This document shows positions 33,701-47,600 of a stretch of 64,000 nucleotides of DNA, in pieces (the first letter of the stretch is position 1; each line of letters opens with the position of its first letter). The translations under genes and the position numbers were made by a program. The notes below the pieces were generated by a model. The model saw nothing but the letters and a program-made list of their open reading frames with translations, was not told the DNA's origin and made no database searches. Source of the stretch: Calliopsis andreniformis (Eukaryota > Arthropoda > Insecta > Hymenoptera > Andrenidae); the NCBI RefSeq assembly GCF_051401765.1, contig NW_027480422.1, forward strand, positions 27,422,001 to 27,486,000, read 5' to 3'.

Positions 33701-36700
33701 TTACTGTTATACAAGGGAATAACTGTTGTATTTATATTGCAGTTTAAGCTTCTGGCGTTGACTTCTTAGTCCCTAACTATTCGATCTGGCGGAACAACGC
33801 CCTAGAGTGAATCCTACGTTACCCGGAACGTAGAAGTGACCATCACTTTCACACTGGTTGCAATTATTCCTGTTATACGATGGAAAAACTGTTGGAACTA
33901 TTTTGTATTGTATGCTTCTGGCGTTGACTTCTTAGGTCCTAACTATTGGATCTGTTGGAGCAACGCCCTCTGGTGAAGCCCAGTTTGCCCGGAACGTAGA
34001 AATGACAATACCTTTCATACTGATTTCAATTATTCGTATTATACGATGGAAAAGCTGTTGTATTTATATTGTATTTTAACATTCTGGCGTTGACTTCTAA
34101 GGCCGTAGCTATTCGATGTGGTGAAGCAACGCCCTAGAGAGAAGCCTAGATTGCCCGGAACGTAGAAATGACCATTACGTTCAGGCATGTTGCAATTGTT
34201 CCTGTTATACGATGAAAGAACTGTTGTATTTTTATTGTGTTTTATGCGTCTGGAGTTGTTTTCTCAGGCCCTAACTATTCGACCTGGTGGACCAACGCCC
34301 GAGAGTGAAGCCTAGGTTGCACGGAACGTGGAAATGCCCATTACTTTCACACTGGTTGTAATTATTCCTGTTATACGATGGAATAACTGTTGTATTTATA
34401 TTTTATTTTACGCTTCTGGCGTTGACTTCTAAGGCCCTAGCTATTCGATCTGGTGGTGCAACGCTCTAGAGTGAAGCCTAGGTTGGCCGGAACTTAGAAG
34501 TGACCATCATCTTCACTCTGGTTGCAATTTTTCCTGTTATACGATGGAAAAACTGTTGTATTTTTATTGTATTTTATGCTTCGGGCGTTGACTGCTAAGG
34601 CCGTAGCTGTTCGATCTGGTAGAGCAACGCCCTAGAGTTAAGTCTAGCATGTCCGGGACGTAGAAATGGCCATTGCTTTCACACTGGTTGCACTTATTCG
34701 TTTGATACGATGGAAAAGCTCTTGTACATATATCGTATTTTATGCTTCTAGCGTTGACTTCTTAGGACCTAACTATTCGATCTGGTAGAGCAACGCCCTA
34801 GGGTGAAGCCTAGGTTGCCCGGAACGTAGAAATGACCATAACTTTCATACTGGTTGCAATTATTCGTTTTATACCGTGGAAAAACTGTTGTATTTATATT
34901 GTATTTTATGCGTCTGGTGTAGTTTTCTAAGACCCTAACTATACGACCTGGTGGACCAACGCCCTAGAGTGAAGCCTAGGTTGCACGGAACGTAGAAATG
35001 CCCATTACTTTCACACTGGTTGTAATTATTCCTGTTATACGGTGGAATAACTCTTGTATTTATATTGTATTTTCTACGTCTGGCTTTGACTTCTAAGGTC
35101 CTAGCTATTCGATCTGGTGGGGCAACGTCCAAGAGTGAAACCTATTGGGCCTGGGACGCAGGAATGACCATAACTTTCACACTGGTAGCAATTATTCGTT
35201 TTATACAATGGAAAAACTGATGTCTTTATATTGTATTTTATGCTTCTGGCGTAGACTTCTTAGGCCCTAGCTATTCGATCTGGATGAACAACGCCCTAGA
35301 GTGAAGCCTAGGTTGCCCGCAACGTAGAAATGACCATCAGTTTCACACTGGTTGCAATTATTCCTGTTATATGATGGAAAAACTGTTGTATCTATTTTGT
35401 ATTTTATGCTTCTGGCGTTGACTTCTTAGGTCCTAACTATTGGATCTGGAGGAGCAACGCCCTAGGGTGAAGCCTAGGTTGCCCGGAACGTAGAAATGCC
35501 CATTACTTTCACGCTGGTTGTAATTATTCCTGCTATACGACGGAAAAACTGTGGTATTTTTATTGTATTTTATGCTTCGGGCGTTGACTTCTTAGGCCCT
35601 AACTATTGGATCTGGTGGAGCAACGCCTCGAGTGATGCCTTGGTTGCCCGGAACGTAGAAATGACCATAACCTTCACTCTGGTTGCTATTATTCCTGTTA
35701 TACGATGGAAAAACTGTTGTATTTTTATTGTATTTTATGCTTCGGGCGTTGACTTCTAAGGCCGTAGCTATTCGATCTGGTATAGCAACGCCCTACAGTT
35801 AAGTCTAGGTTGCCCGGAACGTAGAAATGACCATAACCTTCATACTGATTGCAATTATTCGTTTTATACGATGGAAAAACTGTAGTACTTATATTGTATG
35901 TTATGCCTCTGGCGTTGACTCCTAAGGCTGTAGCTATTCGATGTGGTGGGACAACGCCCTAGAGTGAAGCCTAGGTTGCCCGGAAGGTAGAAATGACCAT
36001 AACTTTCATACTGGTTGCAATTATTCGTTTTATACGATGGAAAAACAATTGCATTTATATCGTATTTTATGATTCTGGCGTTGACTTCTAAGGCGGTAGC
36101 TATTCGATGTGTTGGAGCATCTCTCTAGGGTGAAGCCTAGGTTGCCAGGAACGTAGAAATGACCATATATTTCCCACTGTTTGCAATTATTCCTGTTATA
36201 CGGTGGAAAAGCTGTTGTATTTATATTGTATTTAATGCTTCTGGCGTTGACTTCTGATGCCATAGCTATTCGATGTGGTCGAGCAACGCCATAGAGTGAA
36301 GCCTAGGTAGCCAGCAACGTAGATATGACCATATCTTACAGACTGGTGTCAATTATTCCTGTTAAACGATGGAAAAACTTTTGTATTTTTATTGTATTTT
36401 AAGCTTCGGGCGCGTGACTTCTAAGGTCCTAACTATTGGATCTGGTGGAGCAACGCCCTAGGGTGAAGCCTAGGTTGCCCGGAAGGTAGAAATGACCATA
36501 ACTTTCATACTGGTTCACAATTATTCGTTTAATACGATGGAAGAGCTATTGTATTTATATTGCATTTAATGCTTCTGGCGTTGACTCCTAAGGCCATAGC
36601 TATTCGATGTGGTCGAGCAACGCCCTAGAGTGAAGCCTAGGTTGCCCATATTGTAGAATTACCCATATCTTTCAGACAGGTTGCAATTATTCCTGTTATA

Positions 36701-38766
36701 CGATGGAAAAACTGTTGTATTTCTATTCTATTTTATGCTTCTGGCGTTGACTTCTCAGGCCCTAACTATTCGATCTGGTGGAGCAACGCCTAGACTGAAG
36801 CCTAGGTTGCACGGAACGTAGAAATGCCCATTACTTTCACACTGGTTGTAATTATTCCTGTTACACGATGGAATAACTGTTGTATTTTTATTTTATTTTG
36901 TGCGTCTGGCGTTGACTTCAAAGGCCCGAACTATTCGATCTGGTGGAGCAGCGCCAAAGAGTGAAGCCTAGGTTACCCGGAACGTAGAAATGACCATCAC
37001 TTTCACAATGGTTGCAATTATTCCTGTTATACGATGGAAAAACTGTAGTATCTATTTTGTATTTTATGCTTCTGGCGTTGACTTCTTAGGTCCTAACTAT
37101 TGGATCTGGTGGAGCAACGCCCTCTGATGAAGCCCAGGTTGCCCGGAACGTAGAAATGACCATAACTTTCATACTGATTGCAATTATTCGTATTATACGA
37201 TGGAAAATCTGTTGTATTTATATTGTATTTTATGCTTCTGGTGTACACTTCTTAGGCCCTAGCTATTCGATCTGGAGGAACAACGCCCTAGAGTGAAGCC
37301 TAGGTTGCCCGGAACGTAGAAATGACCATAACCTTCATACTGATTGCAATTATTCGATTTATACAATGGAAAAACTGTTGTACTTATATTCTATGTTAGG
37401 CATCTGGCGTTGACTCCTAAGGCCGTAGCTACTGGTTGTGGTGGAGCAACGCCCTAGCGTGAAGCCTAGGTTGCCCGCAACGTAGAAATAACCATCACTT
37501 CCACACTGTTAGCAATTATTCATTTTATACGATGGAAAAACAGTTGTATTTGTATTGTATTTTATGCTTCTGGTGTAGACTTCTTATGCCCTAGCCATTC
37601 GATCCGGAGGAACAACGCCATAGAGTGAAGCCTAGGTTGCCCGGAACGTAGAAATGACCATAACCTTCATACTGATTGCAATTATTCGTTTTATACGATG
37701 GAAAAACTGTTGTACTTATATTGTATGTTATGCCTCTGGCGTTGACTCCGAAGGTCGTAGCTATTCGATGTGGTAGAGCAACGCCATAGCGTGAAGCCTA
37801 GGTTGCCCGGAACGTAGAAATAACCATTACTTCGACACTGTTTGCGATTATTCATTTTATACAATGGAAAAACTGATGTATTTATATTTTATTTTATAGT
37901 TATGGCGTTGACTTCTATGGCCGTAGCTATTCGATGTGGTGGAGCAATGCCCTAGAGTGAAGCCTAGGATGCCCGGAACGTAGAAATGACCATACCTTAC
38001 AAACTGGTTGCAATTATTACTGTTATACAAGGGAATAACTGTTGTATTTATATTGCAGTTTAAGCTTCTGGCGTTGACTTCTTAGTCCCTAACTATTCGA
38101 TCTGGCGGAACAACGCCCTAGAGTGAATCCTACGTTACCCGGAACGTAGAAGTGACCATCACTTTCACACTGGTTGCAATTATTCCTGTTATACGATGGA
38201 AAAACTGTTGGAACTATTTTGTATTGTATGCTTCTGGCGTTGACTTCTTAGGTCCTAACTATTGGATCTGGTGGAGCAACGCCCTCTGGTGAAGCCCAGT
38301 TTGCCCGGAACGTAGAAATGACAATACCTTTCATACTGATTTCAATTATTCGTATTATACGATGGAAAAGCTGTTGTATTTATATTGTATTTTAACATTC
38401 TGGCGTTGACTTCTAAGGCCGTAGCTATTCGATGTGGTGGAGCAACGCCCTAGAGAGAAGCCTAGATTGCCCGGAACGTAGAAATGACCATTACGTTCAG
38501 GCATGTTGCAATTGTTCCTGTTATACGATGAAAGAACTGTTGTATTTTTATTGTGTTTTATGCGTCTGGAGTTGTTTTCTCAGGCCCTAGCTATTCGACC
38601 TGGTCGACCAACGCCCGAGAGTGAAGCCTAGGTTGCACGGAACGTAGAAATGCCCATTACTTTCACACTGGTTGTAATTATTCCTGTTATACGATGGAAT
38701 AACTGTTGTATTTATATTTTATTTTACGCTTCTGGCGTTGACTTCTAAGGCCCTAGCTATTCGATC
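30738..38766 (+). repeat. Satellite mosaic of 26-mer and 35-mer offset copies
   Basis: About 31670-34450 recurs at about 35986-38766 (offset 4316 bp, 26 monomers). About 34170-36000 matches 28360-30190 (offset 5810 bp, 35 monomers), except for a roughly 100-base patch near 35706-35812. About 30770-31430 resembles 24470-25110. All monomers are in + orientation and no gene is seen. Confidence 0.88.
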
Positions 38767-41700
38767 TGATGGTGCAACTCTCTAGAGTCAAGCCTAGGGT
38801 GCCCGGAACTTAGAAGTGACCATCACCTTCACTCTGGTTGCAATTATTCCTGTTATACGATGGAATAACTGTTGTATTTATATTTTATTTTACGCTTCTG
38901 GCGTTGACTTCTAAGGCCCTAGCTATTCGATCTGATGGTGCAACGCTCTAGAGTGAAGCCTAGGTTGCCCGGAACTTAGAAGTGACCATCACCTTCACTC
39001 TGGTTGCAATTATGCCTGTTATACGATGGAAAAACTGTTGTATTTTTATTGTATTTTATGCTTCGGGCGTTGACTGCTAAGGCCGTAGCTATTCGATCTG
39101 GTAGAGCAACGCCCTAGAGTTAAGTCTAGCATGTCCGGGACGTAGAAATGGCCATTGCTTTCACACTGGTTGCAATTATTCGTTTTATACCGTGGAAAAA
39201 CTGTTGTATTTATATTGTATTTTATGCGTCTGGTGTAGTTTTCTAAGGCCCTAACTATACGACCTGGTGGACCAACGCCCTAGAGTGAAGCCTAGGTTGC
39301 ACGGAACGTAGAAATGACCATAGCTATCACAGTGGTACGCAATTATTCCTGTTATACGATGGAAAAGCTGTTGTATTTATATAATATTTTATGCTTCAGG
39401 CGTTGACTTCTAAGGCCGTAGATATTCGATGTGGTGGAGAAACGCCCTTGAGTGAAGCCTAGGTTTCCCGTAACGTAGAAATGACCATTACTTTCACACT
39501 GTTTGCAAATATAAATTATATACGATGGAAAAGCTGTTGTATTTATATTGCATTTTATGCTTCTGGCGTTGACTTCTTAGGCCCTAACTATTTTATCTGG
39601 TGGAGCACCGCCCTGTAGTGAAGCCTTGGTTGGCCGGAACGTAGAAATGACCATAGCTATCACAGTGGTACGCAATTATTCCTGTTATACAAGGGAAAAA
39701 CTGTTGTATTTACATTATATTTTATGCTTCAGACGTTGACTTCTAAGGCCGTAGCTATTCGATGTGGTGGAGAAACGCCCTAGAGTGAAGCCTAGGTTGC
39801 CCGGAAAGTAGAAATGACCATTACCTCCACACTGTTTGCAATTATTCATTTTATACAATGGAAAAACTGTTGTATTTATATTGTTTTTTATAGTTATGGC
39901 GTTGACTTCTAAGGCCGCAGCTATTCGATGTGGTGGAGCAATGCCCTAGAGTGAAGCCTAGGATGCCCGCAACGTAGAAATGACAATATCTTTCACACTG
40001 TTTGCAATTATTCCTGTTATATGATTGAAAAACTGTTGTATTTATATTGTATTTTTTGCTTCTGGCGTTGACTTCTAAGGTCGCAGCTATTCGATGTGGT
40101 GGAGCAACGCCCTAGATTGAAGGCTAGATTGCCCGGAACGTAGAAATGACCATACCTTTCACAGTGGTTGCAATTATTCGTTTTATACGATGGAAAAACT
40201 GCTGTACATATGTCGTATTTTATGCTTCTGGCGTTGATTTCTTAGGCCCTAACGATTCGACCTGGTGGAGCACCGCCCTAGAGTGAAGCCTAGGTTGCCC
40301 GGAACGTAGAAATGATCATCACATTCACACTGGTTGCAATTATTCATGTTATACGATGGTGTAACTGTTGTACATATATCGTATTTTATGCTTCTGGCGT
40401 TGACTTCTTAGGCCCTAACAATTCGATCTGGTGGAGCAACGCCCTAGGGTGAAGCCTAGGTCGCCCGGATCGTAGAAATGACCATTACTTGCACACTGGT
40501 TGCAATTATTCCTGTTACACGATGGAATAACTGTTGTATTTTTATTTTATTTTGTGCGTCTGTCGTTGACTTCCAAGGCCCGAACTATTCGATCTGGTGG
40601 AGCAGCGCCAAAGAGTGAAGCCTAGGTTACCCGGAACGTAGAAATGACCATCACTTTCACAATGGTTGCAATTATTCCTGTTATACGATGGAAAAACTGT
40701 AGTATCTATTTTGTATTTTATGCTTCTGGCGTTGACTTCTTAGGTCCTAACTATTGGATCTGGTGGAGCAACGCCCTCTGATGAAGCCCAGGTTGCCCGG
40801 AACGTAGAAATGACCATAACTTTCATACTGATTGCAATTATTCGTATTATACGATGGAAAATCTGTTGTATTTATATTGTATTTTATGCTTCTGGTGTAC
40901 ACTTCTTAGGCCCTAGCTATTCGATCTGGAGGAACAACGCCCTAGAGTGAAGCCTAGGTTGCCCGGAACGTAGAAATGACCATAACCTTCATACTGATTG
41001 CAATTATTCGATTTATACAATGGAAAAACTGTTGTACTTATATTGTATGTTATGCATCTGGCGTTGACTCCTAAGGCCGTAGCTACTCGTTGTGGTAGAG
41101 CAACGCCCTAGCGTGAAGCCTAGGTTGCCCGCAACGTAGAAATAACCATCACTTCCACACTGTTAGCAATTATTCATTTTATACAATGGAAAAACTGTTG
41201 TATTTATATTGTATTTTATGCTTCTGGCGGTTACTTCTAAGGCCGCAGCTATTCGATGTGGTGGAGCAGCGCCCTAGAGTGAAGACTAGGTTTCCCGGAA
41301 CGTAGAAATGACCATACCTTTCACACAGGTTGCAATTATTCCTGTTACATAAGGGAAAATGTGTTGTATTTATATTGTATTTTATGCTTCTGGCGTTGAC
41401 TTCTAAGGCCCTAACTATTCCATCTGGTGGAGCAACGCCAAAGAGTGAAGCCTAGGTTACCCGGAAAGTAGAAATGACCAGTACTTTCACACTGGTTGCA
41501 ATTATTCGTATTATACGATGGAAAAACAGTTGTATTTGTATTGTATTTTATGCTTCTGGTGTAGACTTCTTATGCCCTAGCCATTCGATCTGGAGGAACA
41601 ACGCCATAGAGTGAAGCCTAGGTTGCCCGGAACGTAGAAATGACCATAACCTTCATACTGATTGCAATTATTCGTTTTATACGATGGAAAAACTGTTGTA

Positions 41701-44700
41701 CTTATATTGTATGTTATGCCTCTGGCGTTGACTCCGAAGGCCGTAGCTATTCGATGTGGTGGAGCAACGCCATAGCGTGAAGCCTAGGTTGCCCGGAACG
41801 TAGAAATAATCATTACTTCGACACTGTTTGCAATTATTCATTTTATACAATGGAAAAACTGATGTATTTATATTTTATTTTATAGTTATGGCGTTGACTT
41901 CTATGGCCGTAGCTATTCGATGTGGTGGAGCAATGCCCTAGAGTGAAGCCTAGGATGCCCGGAACGTAGAAATGACCATACCTTACAAACTGGTTGCAAT
42001 TATTACTGTTATACAAGGGAATAACTGTTGTATTTATATTGCAGTTTAAGCTTCTGGCGTTGACTTCTTAGTCCCTAACTATTCGATCTGGCGGAACAAC
42101 GCCCTAGAGTGAGTCCTACGTTACCCGGAACGTAGAAGTGACCATCACTTTCACACTGGTTGCAATTATTCCTGTTATACGATGGAAAAACTGTTGGAAC
42201 TATTTTGTATTTTAGTTTTCTGGCGTTGACTTCTTAGGTCCTAACTATTGGATCTGGTGGAGCAACGCCCTCTGGTGAAGCCCAGTTTGCCCGGAACGTA
42301 GAAATGACAATACCTTTCATACTGATTTCAATTATTCGTATTATACGATGGAAAAGCTGTTGTATTTATATTGTATTTTAACATTCTGGCGTTGACTTCT
42401 AAGGCCGTAGCTATTCGATGTGGTGGAGCAACGCCCTAGAGAGAAGCCTAGATTGCCCGGAACGTAGAAAGGACCATTACGTTCAGGCATGTTGCAATTG
42501 TTCCTGTTATACGATGAAAGAGCTGTTGTATTTTTATTGTGTTTTATGCGTTTGGAGTTGTTTTCTCAGGCCCTAACTATTCGACCAGGTCGACCAACGC
42601 CCGAGAGTGAAGCCTAGGTTGCACGGAACGTAAAAATGCCCATTACTTTCACACTGGTTGTAATTATTCCTGTTATACGGTGGAATAACTGTTGTATTTA
42701 TATTTTATTTTACGCTTCTGGCGTTGACTTCTAAGGCCCTAGCTATTCGATCTGATGGTGCAACGCTCTAGAGTGAAGCCTAGGTTGCCCGGAACTTAGA
42801 AGTGACCATCACCTTCACTCTGGTTGCAATTATTCCTGTTATACGATGGAATAACTGTTGTATTTATATTTTATTTTACGCTTCTGGCGTTGACTTCTAA
42901 GGCCCTAGCTATTCGATCTGATGGTGCAACGCTCTAGAGTGAAGCCTAGGTTGCCTGGAACTTAGAAGTGACCATCACCTTCACTCTGGTTGCAATTATT
43001 CCTGCTATACGACGGAAAAACTGTTGTATTTTTATTGTATTTTATGCTTCGGGCGTTGACTGCTAAGGCCGTAGCTATTCGATCTGGTAGAGCAACGCCC
43101 TAGAGTTAAGTCTAGCGTGTCCGGGACGTAGAAATGGCCATTGCTTTCACACTGGTTGCACTTATACGTTTGATACGATGGAAAAGCTCTTGTACGTATA
43201 TCGTATTTTATGCTTCTAGCGTTGACTTCTTAGGACCTAACTATTCGATCTGGTAGAGCAACGACCTAGGGTGAAGCCTAGGTTGCCCGGAACGTAGAAA
43301 TGACCATAACTTTCATACTGGTTGCAATTATTCGTTTTATACCGTGGAAAAACTGTTGTATTTATATTGTATTTTATGCGTCTGGTGTAGTTTTCTAAGG
43401 CCCTAACTATACGACCTGGTGGACCAACGCCCTAGAGTGAAGCCTAGGTTGCACGGAACGTAGAAATGCCCATTACTTTCACACTGGTTGTAATTATTCC
43501 TGTTATACGATGGAATAACTCTTGTATTTATATTGTATTTTCTGCGTCTGGCTTTGACTTCTAAGGTCCTAGCTATTCGATCTGGTGGGGCAACGTCCAA
43601 GAGTGAAACCTATGGGGCCTGGGACGCAGGAATGACCATAACTTTCACACTGGTAGCAATTATTCGTTTTATACAATGGAAAAACTGATGTATTTATATT
43701 GTATTTTATGCTTCTGGCGTAGACTTCTTAGACCCTAGCTATTCGATCTGGATGAACATCGCCCTAGAGTGAAGCCTAGGTTGCCCGGAACGTAGAAATG
43801 ACCATCAGTATCACACTGGTTGCAATTATTCCTGTTATATGATGGAAAAACTGTTGTATCTATTTTGTATTTTATGCTTCTGGCGTTGACTTCTTAGGTC
43901 CTAACTATAGGATATGGAGGAGCAACGCCCTAGGGTGAAGCCTAGGTTGCCCGGAACGTAGAAATGCCCATTACTTTCACAATGGTTGTAATTATTCCTG
44001 CTATACGACGGAAAAACTGTGGGTTTTTTATTGTATTTTATGCTCCGGGCGTTGACTTCTGAGGTCCTAACTATTGGATCTGGTGGAGCAACGCCCTAGA
44101 GTGAAGCCTAGGTTGCACGGAACGTAGAAATGCCCATTACTTTCACACTGGTTGTAATTACTCCTGTTACACGATGGAATAACTGTTGTATTTTTATTTT
44201 ATTTTATGTTTCTGGCGTTGACTTCTAAGGCCTAAGCTATTCGATCTGGTGGAGCAACGCCCTAGGGTGAAGCCTAGGTTGCCCGGAACGTTGAAATGAC
44301 TATCACCTTCACTCTGGTTGCAATTATTCCTGTTATACGATGGAAAAGCTATTGTACCTTTATTGTATTTTATGCTTCTGTCGTTGACTTCTTAGGCCCT
44401 AACTATTGGATCTGGTGGAGGAACGCCCTAGAGTGAAGCCTAGGTTGCCCGGAACGTGGAAATGACCATCACGTTCACATTTGTTGCAATTATTCCCGTT
44501 ATACGATGGAAAAACTGTTGTATTTTTATTGTATTTTATGCGTCTGGAGTTGTTTTCTAACGCCCCAACTATTCGACCTGGTGGAGCAACGCGCTAGAGT
44601 GAAGTCTAGGTTGCACGGAACGTAGAAATGCCAATTTCTTTCACAGTGGTTGTAATTATTCCTGTTATACGATGGAATAGCTGCTCTATTTTTATTTTAT

Positions 44701-47600
44701 TTTGTGCTTCTGGCGTTGACTTCTAAGGCCCTAGCTATTCGATCTTGTGGAGCAACGCCCTATGGTGAAGCCTAGGTTGCCCGGAACGTAGAAATGACAA
44801 TCACCTTCACTCTTGTTGCAATTATTCCTGTTATACGATGGAAAAGCTGTTGTATCTTTATTGTATTTTATGCTTCTGGCGTTGACTTCTTATGTCCTAA
44901 CTATTGGATCTGGTGGAGCAACGACCTAGGGTGAAGCCTAGGTTGCCCGTAACGTAGAAATGACCATATCATTCATACTGGTTGCAATTATTCGTTTTAT
45001 ACGATGGAAAAACTGTTGTATTTTTATTGTATTTTATGCTTCTGGCATTGACTTCTAAGGCCCTAACTATTCGATCTGGTGGAACAACGCCCTTGAGTGA
45101 AGCCTAGGTTGCCCGGAACGTAGAAATGACCATCACTTTCACACTGGTTGCAATTATTCCTGTTACACGATGGAAAAACTGTTGTATTTATATTATATTT
45201 TATGCTTCAGACGTTGACTTCTAGGGCCGTAGATATTCGATGTGATGGAGAAACGCCCTAGAGTGAAGCCTAGGTTGCCCGGAAAGTAGAAATGCCCATT
45301 ACTTTCACACTGGTTGTAATTATTCCTGTTATACGATGGAATATATGTTGTATTTTTATTTTATTTTGTGCTTCTGGCGTTGACTTCTAAGGTCCTAGCT
45401 ATTCGATCTGCTGGAGCAACGCTCTGGAGTGAAGCCTAGGTTGCCCGGAACTTAGAAATGACCATCACCTTCACTCTGGTTGCAATTAATCCTGTTATAC
45501 GATGGAAAAACTGTTGTATTTATATTGTATTTTATGCTTCTGGTGTAGACTTCCTAAGCCCTAGCTCTTCGATCTGGAAGAACAACGCCCTAGAGTGAAG
45601 CGTAGGTTTCCCGGAACGTAGAATTGACCATCACTTTCACACTGGTTGCAATTATTCCTGTTATACGATGGAAAAGCTGTTGTATTTATATAATATTTTA
45701 TGCTTCAGGCGTTGACTTCTAAGGCCGTAGATATTCGATGTGGTGGAGAAACGCCCTTGAGTGAAGCCTAGGTTTCCCGTAACGTAGAAATGACCATTAC
45801 TTTCACACTGTTTGCAAATATAAATTATATACGATGGAAAAGCTGTTGTATTTATATTGCATTTTATGCTTCTGGCGTTGACTTCTTTGGCCCTAACTAT
45901 TTGATCTGGTGGAGCACCGCCCTGTAGTGAAGCCTTGGTTTGCCGGAACGTAGAAATGACCATTACCTCCACACTGTTTGCAATTATTCATTTTATACAA
46001 TGGAAAAACTGTTGTAGTTATATTGTTTTTTATAGTTATGGCGTTGACTTCTAAGGCCGCAGCTATTCGATGTGGTGGAGCAATGCCCTAGAGTGAAGCC
46101 TAGGATGCCCGCAACGTAGAAATGACAATATCTTTCACACTGTTTGCAATTATTCCTGTTATACGATTGAAAAACTGTTGTATTTACATTATATTTTATG
46201 CTTCAGATGTTGACTTCTAAGGCCGTAGCTATTCGATGTGGTGGAGAAACGCCCTAGAGTGAAGCCTAGGTTGCCCGGAAAGTAGAAATGACCATTACCT
46301 CCACACTGTTTGCAATTATTCATTTTATACAATGGAAAAACTGTTGTATTTATATTGTTTTTTATAGTTATGGCGTTGACTTCTAAGGCCGCAGCTATTC
46401 GATGTGGTGGAGCAATGCCCTAGAGTGAAGCCTAGGATGCCCGCAACGTAGAAATGACAATATCTTTCACACTGTTTGCAATTATTCCTGTTATACGATT
46501 GAAAAACTGTTGTATTTATATTGTATTTTATGCTTCTGGCGTTGACTTCTAAGGTCGCAGCTATTCGATGTGGTGGAGCAACGCCCTAGATTGAAGCCTA
46601 GGTTGCCCGGAACGTAGAAATGACCATACCTTTCACAGTGGTTGCAATTATTCGTTTTATACGATGGAAAAACTGCTGTACATATGTCGTATTTTATGCT
46701 TCTGGCGTTGATTTCTTAGGCCCTAACGATTCGACCTGGTGGAGCACCGCCCTAGAGTGAAGCTTAGGTTGCCCGGAACGTAGAAATGATCATCACATTC
46801 ACACTGGTTGCAATTATTCATGTTATACGATGGTGTAACTGTTGTACATATATCGTATTTTATGCTTCTGGCGTTGACTTCTTAGGCCCTAACAATTCGA
46901 TCTGGTGGAGCAACGCCCTAGGGTGAAGCCTAGGTCGCCCGGATCGTAGAAATGACCATTACTTACACACTGGTTGGAATTAAATCGTTTTATACGATGG
47001 AAAAACTGTTGTATTTATTTTGTATTTGGTGCTCCTGGCGTTGACTTCTTAGGCCCTAACAATTGGATCAGGTGGACCAACGCCCTAGAGTGAAGCCTAG
47101 GTTGCCCGGAACGTAGAAATGACCATAACTTTCATACTGGTTGCAATTATTCGTTTTATACGATGGAAAAGCTGTTGTAATTATTTTGTATTTTGTGCTT
47201 CTGGCGTTGACTTCAATAGACCTTAGCTGTTGGATGTGGTGGGCCAACGCCCTAGAGCGAAGCCTAGGTTGCCCGGAACGTAGAAATGAGCATATCTTTC
47301 ATACTGGTTGCAATTATTCGTTTTATGCGATGGAAAAACTATTGTATTTATATTGTATTTTATGCTTTTGGCGTTGACTTCTTAGGCCCTAACTATTCGA
47401 TCTGGTGGAACAACGCCCTTGAGTGAAGCCTAGGTTGTCCGGAACGTAGAAATGACCATCACTTTCACACTGGTTGCAATTATTCCTGTTATACGATGGA
47501 GAAACTCTTGTATGTATTTTGTGTTTTATGCTCCTGGCGTTGATTTCTTAGGCCCTAACTATTGGATCTGGTGGACCAACGCCCTAGAGTGAAGCCTAGG
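38767..47600 (+). repeat. Satellite mosaic, third HOR copy and local dimers
   Basis: About 40505-41200 matches 36850-37550 (offset near 3654, 22 monomers), while about 41800-42900 matches 37820-38900 (offset near 3986, 24 monomers). Two extra monomers were therefore gained between them. About 43100-43900 matches 34630-35440 (offset 8468). Local dimers are visible: the GATGGAATAACTG...CTGATGGTGCAAC monomer is doubled near 38700-39000 and 42680-42960, and a two-monomer unit repeats at about 45960-46600. No gene is seen. Confidence 0.87.
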
